Origin: Planctomycetaceae bacterium
GTDB taxonomy: Bacteria > Planctomycetota > Planctomycetia > Planctomycetales > Planctomycetaceae
DNA: 5,819 nt
Direction: 5' to 3'
Assembly (NCBI GenBank): GCA_020426085.1
Contig: JAGQQP010000194.1
Span: 1 to 5,819, forward strand
The notes below the pieces were generated by a model that worked only from the letters and a program-made list of their open reading frames with translations, was not told where the DNA came from and did no database searches. The position numbers were made by a program, and so were the translations under genes. Positions 1-5,724 of the stretch are shown here, one piece after another; the first letter of the stretch is position 1, and each line of letters begins with the position of its first letter.

Positions 1-622
1 CATCGACTTTTCCAAAATGAACCTGGGGGATTTCATGATACTGAATACCGTTCAACGTTTCGTTGTACTGCGAATTGGCTTCGCGGGTCAGCGAATAAGA
101 AACACCGGCGGCTGCGAGCAGATCGCCTTCGTAGGTGGTGTCGATAAACATCTTCGCAGCAATGCGAGTCCCTTTTTCGGTGATCAGGGTTTGAATGCGT
201 GGTCCCTGTTTGATGACTTTTTTGAGCGGCTCTCCTTTGAGAACGGTCACGCCGGCTTCTTTGATCATTTCATCGAAGACCTGTTCGGCGACATGCGGTT
301 CGAGCTGTGTTTCGAGAGGCTTGTTATATTTGCTGCCGATCCGCTGATAGAACTCGCGTGCCATGCCGGCGACGGTGGCGGCTTTTCCCATGTCGGAAAA
401 GCTGAGACCGCCCGAACTCATGCCCCCCAGATGCTGACCCGGTTCAATGAGAATGGCCTGCTTCCCAAGGCGGGCTGCTTTGACGGCTGCGACGACGCCT
501 CCCGATGTTCCGCCGTAGATGCAGATGTCGACGCTGTGCTCGGGTTGATCAGCGGAGACTGACTGCAGGGAAAACAGAGAGCAGAAGAGGAGAGTGAAGA
601 CAATAACGAAGTTGCGAGGCAT
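1..622 (-). CDS. Exported FAD-dependent oxidoreductase, N-terminal part (gene runs off the left edge)
   Basis: The reading frame stays open from an ATG at 622 to the window edge, giving 207 codons with no stop. Residues 1-24 form a Sec-type signal peptide: a short basic start, a hydrophobic core rich in Leu/Phe, and a V-S-A cleavage motif before Asp25. Next comes a Rossmann-type dinucleotide fold, with a beta strand (VDICIYGG, 31-38), a glycine loop GGTSGG (37-42) and an acidic residue (Glu60) ending strand 2, then LGGMSSGGL (65-73). This pattern matches the FAD_oxidored family (PF12831), common in planctomycetes and sometimes annotated as FAD-dependent oxidoreductase or 'xanthan lyase'. The substrate is unknown. 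The signal peptide implies export, possibly with bound cofactor. No strong Shine-Dalgarno sequence precedes the start; the signal peptide followed directly by the Rossmann strand supports this ATG. It lies 67 bp downstream of the sialidase on the same strand, so co-transcription is likely. The C-terminal substrate domain is outside the window. Confidence 0.88.
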   Translation of the reverse strand, partial: MPRNFVIVFTLLFCSLFSLQSVSADQPEHSVDICIYGGTSGGVVAAVKAARLGKQAILIEPGQHLGGMSSGGLSFSDMGKAATVAGMAREFYQRIGSKYNKPLETQLEPHVAEQVFDEMIKEAGVTVLKGEPLKKVIKQGPRIQTLITEKGTRIAAKMFIDTTYEGDLLAAAGVSYSLTREANSQYNETLNGIQYHEIPQVHFGKVD

Positions 623-689
623 GGCAGGAACTCAATCTTTCTCGGGGAGCGATACCGGGGTTAAGACTTGCAGATGACGTCGTGCAGAG

Positions 690-1865
690 TCAGTCCTGTA
701 AGATCCATTTCAATGGAAATCGAGCGATTGTCAAGGCGGTTGTGTCGTAACCGTCATTTTTGAAGCCGCCATCTTCGTAGAAACAGAAGATCGTACCGTC
801 GGGCAACGCCGCTAAATCGCTGTAGCCGCTGATACCGGGTTCGAGGACCTGCTTGCCGGTCCAGGTCTGGCAGTCATCGAAACTGACCTGCAGTGTCAGG
901 TTTTTCCAATCGCGATTGGGCTTTCTACGTTTGGTTTTATTCTCCAGATTGTCCGGGTTCGCGAAGACGATGGCATTCTTCGGCTGTGATTTACTGGCGG
1001 GGAGACGCAGGATGCTGGCCATGCAGACCGGTTCGAGGAGTTGATCGTCAAAATGTTTGCCGGTCCAGTTGGTGGCACCATTGTCACTCACGGCAACCAG
1101 ACGCCGATGCGGCTCGGATTCGGTACGGATATTAACCAGGACCTGATTGTTGAATAACTGGACGGCGACGGTTTCGCTGGGATTCACAACAGTCTTGCCG
1201 GCGACGGTATCTCCCTGTTTGACGATGATGTCGCCGCGTTGCCAGGTCTTGCCATGATCGTCGCTGAAGATGGTGGCGACGCTGGAAGGACGGTGTTTTT
1301 TACCCCCCGTCGAAAGCCAGACAGGCACGAGCAGCCGACCGTTCTGCAGTTGGATTCCATGTCCGGGGCCGGTAGCGATGACGTTCCAGTCGTATTCCTT
1401 ACGGAACTGTTCGAAGACACTGGTGATTTCGACGGGTTTACTGAATGTCTTGCCGTCGTCTTTGCTGTCGATATAAAAACAGCGACCGTAGTTCTCACAA
1501 TACAATAGATGGACCTGACCGGTCTGGGCATCGGCAAAGGCGACCACGTTGTTGACCGTGTTTTCTTTGGCGTCGTGAATTGTCTGAGGGGCTTCCCAGG
1601 TTTTGCCGCCATCGGTGCTGCGACGCATGAGGATATCAATGTCGGCCCAGTCGCCTGATGCCTTACGGGCTTCACAGTAAGCCAGGAGTGTGCCCTGCTT
1701 TGTGGAGATGATGCCGGGGATACGATAGTGATGGTATTTGCCGTCGCGTGCTTCAAATAAAACGGTCTTCTGCAGATCATCGGCCTGGCTATATTTCAGC
1801 GGCGAGAGGATCACGAGCAGTGAGAGGGAGAAAAACAACATGGAGCGCAGTGGAAGGTGTGTCAT
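690..1865 (-). CDS. Secreted GH33-type exo-alpha-sialidase (BNR/Asp-box protein)
   Basis: This 391-residue protein is predicted to remove terminal sialic acids from glycans outside the cytoplasm. Residues 1-28 look like a Sec signal peptide (hydrophobic core 9-20, S-Q-A before Asp29). The rest fits one six-bladed sialidase propeller. Visible signatures are YRIP (47-50; first triad Arg48), Asp72 in GDWADIDI (candidate acid/base), Glu231, Arg247 in NIRTE (second Arg), Arg318 (candidate third Arg), Tyr348 in GYSDL (candidate nucleophile) and Glu364 in FYE. Asp-box repeats occur at 83-90 (STDGGKTW), 134-141, 201-208, 260-267 (degenerate) and 328-335. Assignment of the catalytic residues rests on remembered family alignments, not on a computed one. 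Because all key residues appear present, an active enzyme is likely, but sialic acid as true substrate is inferred. There is no carbohydrate-binding module. The gene is divergent from a GntR-type regulator and probably leads an operon with the exported oxidoreductase. A second ATG (Met9) would shorten the signal peptide and is less likely. Confidence 0.9.
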   Translation of the reverse strand: MTHLPLRSMLFFSLSLLVILSPLKYSQADDLQKTVLFEARDGKYHHYRIPGIISTKQGTLLAYCEARKASGDWADIDILMRRSTDGGKTWEAPQTIHDAKENTVNNVVAFADAQTGQVHLLYCENYGRCFYIDSKDDGKTFSKPVEITSVFEQFRKEYDWNVIATGPGHGIQLQNGRLLVPVWLSTGGKKHRPSSVATIFSDDHGKTWQRGDIIVKQGDTVAGKTVVNPSETVAVQLFNNQVLVNIRTESEPHRRLVAVSDNGATNWTGKHFDDQLLEPVCMASILRLPASKSQPKNAIVFANPDNLENKTKRRKPNRDWKNLTLQVSFDDCQTWTGKQVLEPGISGYSDLAALPDGTIFCFYEDGGFKNDGYDTTALTIARFPLKWILQD

Positions 1866-1994
1866 TTTACCGGTTTCCCGTCTAAGGTTAATAATATTAT
1901 TGTTGCGATATTATTATCTATACTGTAATATTATATAAGTGCGAACAGAATTGAAAGCATAAAACGTATTTTTTCAAACGAATGAGATTCCTCT
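1866..1994. promoter_or_regulatory. Divergent AT-rich control region between sialidase and regulator
   Basis: This 129-bp region separates the minus-strand sialidase from the plus-strand regulator and must hold the promoters of both. Its core, 1888-1938, is almost entirely A/T, in sharp contrast to the GC-rich genes on either side. For the plus strand a possible promoter is TTGCGA (1903-1908), a 17-bp spacer and TAATAT (1926-1931), each hexamer matching four of six consensus positions. For the minus strand a perfect TATAAT lies at 1935-1930, but I see no good -35 partner for it. Ribosome-binding sites on both sides are weak. Assignment as a regulatory region is firm from geometry; the individual promoter hexamers are tentative. 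Confidence 0.6.
1889..1934. promoter_or_regulatory. Candidate operator: overlapping inverted and direct repeats
   Basis: Three related repeats are visible. AATAATATTATT (1890-1901) is a perfect 12-bp palindrome. TAATAATAT (1889-1897) and ATATTATTA (1908-1916) are 9-bp inverted arms with a 10-bp spacer. TAATATTAT occurs twice, at 1892-1900 and 1926-1934, offset by 34 bp, about three helical turns. The repeats surround the proposed regulator promoter. GntR-type dimers bind short palindromes, so these are natural candidates for autoregulation and control of the sialidase. AT-rich DNA produces such matches easily by chance, so binding is only an inference. Confidence 0.4.
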
Positions 1995-3050
1995 ATGAAA
2001 CCGGCGATTGTGGATCTGGCCGAGCGGATTCAGACTGATATTCAGGCGCGGAAGCTGAAACCCGGCGATCCTTATTTTACAACCAGTGAGACAGCACGCT
2101 CTTTTCAGGTGAGTGGGACTACCGCGAACCGGGCGTTGCAGTTACTGACGCAGCGTCGGGTACTGGTTCGCAAACAGCGGGCGGGGACCTTCATTGCAGA
2201 ACCGGACGAAGAACAGTCACACGGACTCAAGTGTGTGCATCTGGTGGTGCATCAGAAATTTCTGGAACGTGAAGGATTGCTGGCAGATGGAATCGTGATT
2301 GGCATTCAGCGGGAACTGCCGGACGCAGAGTTGCAGTTCAACTTTCTACCCCATCGAGAGGAAGAAGCTTATGTGGAGGAGATTGTCAACCGCGCGTTGA
2401 AGTCGAGTGAGCCGGAAGGTTTCGTGTTACAGCGGGCTCAAGTCGGGGTGCAGCGGATTCTGGAAGAGAGTGGCTTGCCTGCTGTGGTGAACGGGTTACT
2501 GCAACCTTCCATCAGTGGACTGGCACAGATCGATCGCGATCAGAAACAGATTGGGCGTCTGCTGGTTCAGGAACTGTTGAGAAAAAAGTGTGCGCGAATA
2601 CTGGTCGTACTGCGGGATCAGGTGACCGCGGGAGATCATCAACTGCTGGATGCGATTCTCCAGGAAATGTACGCCGCTGGTCTGGGACTGGATCAACTTG
2701 CGATTCGTTGTCTGCCTGCTGATGATCGGGCGATTCAGGCGGCTGCTCTGGAGGTGCTCCAGCAGTCGACCGGCAAGCTGGGGGTGTTATGTCGTTCTGA
2801 ACCGGCTGCACGAGCGATTGCAGAGAGTATGACCGAGGAGTCTCTGCCTAAAAGCAGACGTCCGGTGCTGGTCGTGGCAGACCGGTTTGCCCGCGATCAG
2901 TCAGACTGCCCGTTTCCTTACATCCGCGCCTGCCTTTCTCCAGTCGCATACGGACAGGAGATCGGCAGAATGCTGCTGCGACAGGTCAAAGGTGAAGATG
3001 CACTTTCGATGGAGACGCGCGTCGAAGTGGAACTGGTTTACGCTTCGTAA
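1995..3050 (+). CDS. GntR-type transcriptional regulator with LacI/PBP-like sensor domain
   Basis: This 351-residue cytoplasmic protein is a predicted ligand-responsive DNA-binding regulator. Residues 1-70 form a GntR-type winged helix: helix 1 at about 3-19, KPGD (22-25), a helix-turn-helix at about 31-51 (SETARSFQVSGTTANRALQL) and a wing ending in AGTFIAEP (63-70). Residues 79-350 look like a periplasmic-binding-protein fold as in LacI and AraR-like GntR proteins: strand VHLVV (81-85), helix LLADGIVIGIQREL, an IDRDQKQIGRLLVQELL segment (179-195) that fits the LacI-family pattern of an Asp after a strand then a helix, a strand RILVV (201-205), and a terminal LLRQVKG...ETRVEVELVYAS typical of the last strand of that domain. 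Such sensors usually bind a sugar or sugar derivative. Being divergent from the sialidase, it probably controls that unit and itself. The start is preceded only by a weak purine stretch. The gene ends with tandem stops TAA TAG. The ligand is unknown. Confidence 0.88.
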   Translation: MKPAIVDLAERIQTDIQARKLKPGDPYFTTSETARSFQVSGTTANRALQLLTQRRVLVRKQRAGTFIAEPDEEQSHGLKCVHLVVHQKFLEREGLLADGIVIGIQRELPDAELQFNFLPHREEEAYVEEIVNRALKSSEPEGFVLQRAQVGVQRILEESGLPAVVNGLLQPSISGLAQIDRDQKQIGRLLVQELLRKKCARILVVLRDQVTAGDHQLLDAILQEMYAAGLGLDQLAIRCLPADDRAIQAAALEVLQQSTGKLGVLCRSEPAARAIAESMTEESLPKSRRPVLVVADRFARDQSDCPFPYIRACLSPVAYGQEIGRMLLRQVKGEDALSMETRVEVELVYAS

Positions 3051-3054
3051 TAGG

Positions 3055-4671
3055 TCAGTCTTTACCATCGCGGAGCATCTCTCGTGCTGCATTGCGACCG
3101 CAGGCTCCCATGACGCCGCCTCCGGGATGAGCGGCACTGCCGCACAGGTAGAGTCCCTTGATGGGGGTGCGGTAATCACTCCACCCGGGTACCGGACGCA
3201 TATTATATAATTGATGGGCGGGCATGGCTCCCTGAAAGATATTGCCGCCTGTCAGGCTGAAGGTTCGCTCCAGATCGAGCGGTGAGAGCACCTGTCGATG
3301 GAGTACAGACGCAGGAACATTCGGTGCGAATTCAGCGATGCGATTGAGACAACGGTCTGCGAACTCCTCTTTGATTTCGTCCCAGTTACCACTGGCCAGC
3401 TGATACGGAGCATATTGCACGAACAGTGACAGAATGTGCTGGCCGGGAGGCGCCAGAGTTGTATCGACGGCTGAGGGAATCGTCATTTCGATGATGGGCT
3501 TTTGAGACGGTTGACCATACTTGGCATCATCATAGGCCCGTTCGATCTCTTCACAGGTGGCGCCGATATGGATGGTCCCCCGGTGCTGTGGTCCCGGTTT
3601 CTGACAGCCAGGCAGACAGGTGAAATCGGGGAGTTCACTAACGGCAACATTGATTTTCATGCTGGCGCTGCTATAGTCGATGCGACCGACGGCTTTCTCG
3701 AATGGTTCAGGAAGCGTACCGGCGGGGATCAGTTTTTCAAAAGTCACATGCGCGTCGGCATTCGAGGCGACGGAACGGCTGGAGATTGTCTCACCCGTTG
3801 ACAGGCGAACGCCGGAGATCTGCTGACCAGAGATCAGGATTTCTTCCACTGTGACTCCGGTGCGTATCTCAACACCTGCTGCTTTGGCAGAGGCTGCCAT
3901 CGCCTGGCTCAACGCCCCCATGCCCCCCTCTACATACCCCCAGACTCCGCGTGCGCCGCCGGCAGAGCCCATTACGTGGTGCAGTAAAACATAAGCGGTA
4001 CCCGGAGCGGACGGCGGTTGAAAAGTGCCAATAATCGCATCGGTGGCCAGAGTGGCTTTGAGGATATCGGATTCAAACCAGCGGTTGAGAATGGGAAGCG
4101 CCGGTCCGGTGAGCAGTTCGATTGCTTCAGGGATCGTTTCCCCCAGTTTTTTCAATGACTGATGCAAATGGTAGGCGGTTTTCGTGTCGCGGAGTTTCTT
4201 GCTGAAGCCGATGGACCGCCAGCTGGCAGGGAGTGGCAGCAGATCGGGGGGCGTCTGCATCAGCGCGGGTTCCAGGGACTCGGCGATTTTTTCCAGCATC
4301 GCCTCATAGCGGGGAAACAGTTCAGCGTCGCGCGAGCTGAACTGTGCGATCTGTTCCTGATTCTGTTTCAGGTCGGGCCCCAGCAGCAGGGATTTGCCAT
4401 CGGTTCCGGGGGTGAAGGAACTGGGATTGCGCGGCAGGACGCGGTAACCGTAACTTGCCAGCTGCATTTCCTGTTCGATTTCAGGGAGCAGCAGGCTGAC
4501 CAGATACGACGCGGTAGAAACCTTGAAGCCGGGCCAGAGTTCCTCGGTGACGCAGGCACCGCCGACCAGATCACGGCGTTCCACAATCAGAGTCTTCCAC
4601 CCCTGCCGAGCCAGTTGATGGGCACAAACCAGTCCATTATGCCCTGCTCCGATAATCACGCAATCATACAT
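3055..4671 (-). CDS. PYROXD2-like FAD/NAD(P)-binding oxidoreductase (phytoene dehydrogenase superfamily)
   Basis: This 538-residue protein is a flavin-dependent amine-oxidase/phytoene-desaturase-fold oxidoreductase. The N-terminus starts directly with the dinucleotide fold: strand DCVIIGAGHNGL (3-14), Glu31 in VERRD ending strand 2, and GGACVTEE (37-44). The segment PGFKVSTASYLVSLLLPEI (47-65) and the C-terminal FAD motif GLYLCGSAAHPGGGVMGACG (506-525), followed by RNAA, closely resemble, from memory, eukaryotic and bacterial PYROXD2 proteins rather than CrtI/CrtN carotenoid desaturases. The reaction of that branch is not established; carotenoid or other isoprenoid substrates cannot be excluded. 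No signal peptide is visible, so it is likely cytoplasmic or peripherally membrane-bound. The ATG at 4671 is well supported because the fold begins at residue 3, and a GGA-containing purine stretch lies a few bases upstream. It converges with the regulator gene, with 4 bp between stops, and diverges from the lipoprotein gene. No neighbouring carotenoid genes are visible. Confidence 0.88.
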   Translation of the reverse strand: MYDCVIIGAGHNGLVCAHQLARQGWKTLIVERRDLVGGACVTEELWPGFKVSTASYLVSLLLPEIEQEMQLASYGYRVLPRNPSSFTPGTDGKSLLLGPDLKQNQEQIAQFSSRDAELFPRYEAMLEKIAESLEPALMQTPPDLLPLPASWRSIGFSKKLRDTKTAYHLHQSLKKLGETIPEAIELLTGPALPILNRWFESDILKATLATDAIIGTFQPPSAPGTAYVLLHHVMGSAGGARGVWGYVEGGMGALSQAMAASAKAAGVEIRTGVTVEEILISGQQISGVRLSTGETISSRSVASNADAHVTFEKLIPAGTLPEPFEKAVGRIDYSSASMKINVAVSELPDFTCLPGCQKPGPQHRGTIHIGATCEEIERAYDDAKYGQPSQKPIIEMTIPSAVDTTLAPPGQHILSLFVQYAPYQLASGNWDEIKEEFADRCLNRIAEFAPNVPASVLHRQVLSPLDLERTFSLTGGNIFQGAMPAHQLYNMRPVPGWSDYRTPIKGLYLCGSAAHPGGGVMGACGRNAAREMLRDGKD

Positions 4672-4786
4672 GTTGGTTCCATCCCAATTCCAAGTAAATC
4701 TGCATTATGATATGCGGAGTCATTCAATCTCTGCCAGTTTGGAAGAAAAATGATTTTGACAAAGGTACGGAAAAATCCAAATCTGT

Positions 4787-4824
4787 AGTACTATATGTAC
4801 TGTGATTATCAGTTGGGTTATATT
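4787..4824 (+). promoter_or_regulatory. Candidate promoter with inverted repeat upstream of the first lipoprotein gene
   Basis: AGTAC (4787-4791) and GTACT (4797-4801) form an inverted repeat around TATAT. The right arm runs into the word ACTGTGATTAT (4799-4809), which recurs upstream of the second lipoprotein gene. TGTACT (4796-4801) with a 17-bp spacer to TATATT (4819-4824) could be a promoter: the -10 matches five of six consensus positions, but the -35 only three. The -10 lies 75 bp before the ATG. The shared word is the strongest evidence; the hexamers alone would not be convincing. Confidence 0.3.
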
Positions 4825-4883
4825 GTCTGGGATAGTTTGAATTCAACTCCAGGCGTTCAAGGTCGAATGGATCACACTTAAAA

Positions 4884-4888
4884 AAGGA
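4884..4888 (+). promoter_or_regulatory. Ribosome-binding site of the first lipoprotein gene
   Basis: AAGGA lies 11 bases before the ATG at 4900. This is somewhat far, but it is clearer than the sites of the other complete genes here. It supports the chosen start, as does the classic lipoprotein signal that follows. Confidence 0.55.
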
Positions 4889-4899
4889 CGAGATCTCAG

Positions 4900-5400
4900 A
4901 TGGTTCGTTTCCAGTATGCTGTTATTGTTGTTGTTCTCGGAATGTTGCTATTGGCAGGGTGTAGCAAACCTGTTTCTCAACCGACTCCTGTGAGTGAAAA
5001 TGCTACTCCAAAAGATCCGGAAGAAGAAGCGTTGAACATTGTTGCTATCGTTTATGATAACACGGCAAGATTTACGAAAAAACCTCCAGAAGGCTGGAGT
5101 GATCTGGAAGGTTTTACATCAAAAATGGATAGTACTGCAGCTCCAAAAGCACGGGCTGCCATTAAAAAAATTCAATCATTAAATTATAAAATGAAGTGGG
5201 GAGTCGATCTGCACCGCATTATTTCTGAAGACAAAAAAACTGAAGACTATGTGATTGCTGAATCGCCAGATGGACGTTTAAAAGCGACCTATTCCGGGAG
5301 AATCATCAAGCAGGAAGCGAAAGATGAAGATCAGCAAATTGAGGGGCAGAAAGAGGCGGCACCTGAAACGGAAAGCTCTGAACCGGTTACGCCTCAATAA
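4900..5400 (+). CDS. Small orphan lipoprotein
   Basis: This 166-residue protein is of unrecognised family. Residues 1-21 are a lipoprotein signal: Arg3, a hydrophobic stretch from about 6 to 18, and the lipobox LAGC (18-21), so the mature protein should start at lipidated Cys21. Ser at +2 would favour the outer membrane if Lol-type sorting rules apply. Residues 22-43 are a Pro/Thr/Glu-rich linker. A compact region follows (about 44-136): an amphipathic helix EALNIVAIVYDNTARF, a W-S-D-L-E-G-F motif (66-72), a Lys/Ala helix (83-92), then probable strands NYKMKWGVDL (95-104), DYVIAE (116-121) and LKATYSGRII (127-136). The tail (137-166) is low-complexity, rich in Glu, Gln, Lys and Pro, and probably disordered. 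No catalytic motif is visible. Base composition is much more AT-rich than in the neighbouring minus-strand gene. A second lipoprotein gene follows on the same strand. The function is unknown, although the compact domain could mediate binding. Confidence 0.85.
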   Translation: MVRFQYAVIVVVLGMLLLAGCSKPVSQPTPVSENATPKDPEEEALNIVAIVYDNTARFTKKPPEGWSDLEGFTSKMDSTAAPKARAAIKKIQSLNYKMKWGVDLHRIISEDKKTEDYVIAESPDGRLKATYSGRIIKQEAKDEDQQIEGQKEAAPETESSEPVTPQ

Positions 5401-5442
5401 TTGTTCCTGTTTGAGAAAATGGCGTGTCTGATTGATGCTCCA

Positions 5443-5477
5443 GATTGTCTACAGTTCGGTTGGCAGTTCAGACAATC
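5443..5477. repeat. Inverted repeat with 8-bp arms
   Basis: GATTGTCT (5443-5450) pairs perfectly with AGACAATC (5470-5477) across a 19-base loop, starting 42 bp after the lipoprotein stop codon. A second tiny hairpin, GTCAC-AAA-GTGAC (5486-5498), follows at once. The position suggests an mRNA 3' structure, but no run of T follows, so a standard intrinsic terminator is not supported. Confidence 0.4.
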
Positions 5478-5565
5478 AAACTGGTGTCACAAAGTGACTG
5501 ATTCTTCATATGTTTTACTGTCTATGCCATTTGCTTTCGCCGAAAAAATCTGGAAAGCTCGTGCG

Positions 5566-5594
5566 AGTACACAAGAAGGTCTGTCTTGTGCACT
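5566..5594 (+). terminator. Hairpin, possible weak terminator or regulatory repeat
   Basis: The arms 5566-5576 and 5584-5594 are 11 bases each and pair at ten positions (A/C mismatch at 5569/5591) around a 7-base loop; the inner seven pairs CACAAGA/TCTTGTG are perfect. The downstream sequence is T-rich but interrupted (ATGATTTTAT, 5601-5610), so termination would be weak at best. The right arm overlaps the ACTGTGATTAT word shared with the other lipoprotein promoter region, so it may instead be a protein-binding site. Confidence 0.3.
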
Positions 5595-5635
5595 GTGATT
5601 ATGATTTTATAAAAAGGTTCGTACTTGACAGTCTG

Positions 5636-5664
5636 TGTACAGTCGCTTTGGTGCCCGCTATGAT
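5636..5664 (+). promoter_or_regulatory. Candidate promoter of the second lipoprotein gene
   Basis: TGTACA (5636-5641), a 17-bp spacer and TATGAT (5659-5664) match the -35 and -10 consensus at four and five of six positions. The -10 ends 60 bp before the ATG. The hexamers resemble those proposed for the first lipoprotein gene (TGTACT and TATATT, also 17 bp apart). A perfect TTGACA just upstream (5625-5630) is 28 bp from TATGAT, too far to act as its -35. Confidence 0.35.
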
Positions 5665-5713
5665 TTCTACACATCAATCTCAAAGAATCTCACGAACTAA
5701 ATCAGAAATTATT

Positions 5714-5719
5714 AAAGGA
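5714..5719 (+). promoter_or_regulatory. Ribosome-binding site of the second lipoprotein gene
   Basis: AAAGGA lies 5 bases before the ATG at 5725, giving close to ideal spacing; a second AGGA (5721-5724) touches the start codon. It fixes the start of the partial gene. Confidence 0.65.
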
Positions 5720-5724
5720 CAGGA

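Larger units (their letters stand above)
4672..4899. promoter_or_regulatory. Divergent intergenic region between the PYROXD2-like gene and the lipoprotein gene
   Basis: This 228-bp region holds the start signals of both flanking genes and no convincing gene of its own. For the minus strand CATAAT (4709-4704) is a possible -10, but no clear -35 accompanies it. For the plus strand a candidate promoter and an inverted repeat are listed separately. A perfect TTGACA at 4756-4761 has no acceptable -10 at 16-18 bp, and its role is unclear. The base composition becomes AT-rich from about here to the right edge. Confidence 0.5.
5401..5724 (+). other. Non-coding stretch between the two lipoprotein genes
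   Basis: This 324-bp stretch contains no convincing gene. Two short plus-strand frames exist (about 65 and 72 codons), but neither has a Shine-Dalgarno sequence, a signal peptide or protein-like composition. It contains three hairpin-forming inverted repeats (5443-5477, 5486-5498, 5566-5594), a copy of ACTGTGATTAT (5592-5602), a candidate promoter near 5636-5664, and a hexamer ACAGTC repeated with an 11-bp period (5628 and 5639). It is long enough to hold a terminator for the first lipoprotein gene, a separate promoter for the second, or a small RNA, but I cannot show the last. Confidence 0.5.

Noticed and set aside
17..562. A 181-codon plus-strand open frame
   Set aside because: It lies antisense to the exported FAD oxidoreductase, whose frame has a signal peptide and Rossmann motifs. 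The plus-strand translation shows no domain-like features.
660..690. Possible palindrome around GACGTC between sialidase and oxidoreductase genes
   Set aside because: The flanking TGCA words are not symmetric about the GACGTC centre, and no T-run follows, so neither a terminator nor an operator is supported.
1184..1780. A 198-codon minus-strand frame inside the sialidase
   Set aside because: It overlaps the sialidase in another frame on the same strand. The sialidase frame carries the Asp boxes and catalytic residues, while this one is Ser/Thr/Pro-rich noise.
4162..4710. A 182-codon plus-strand open frame
   Set aside because: It is antisense to the start of the PYROXD2-like gene, which has clear FAD motifs. 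This frame is rich in Gly/Gln/Arg without recognisable structure.
4756..4761. Perfect TTGACA as a -35 box for the first lipoprotein gene
   Set aside because: There is no TATAAT-like hexamer at 15-19 bp; the nearest candidates are at 27 bp or more.
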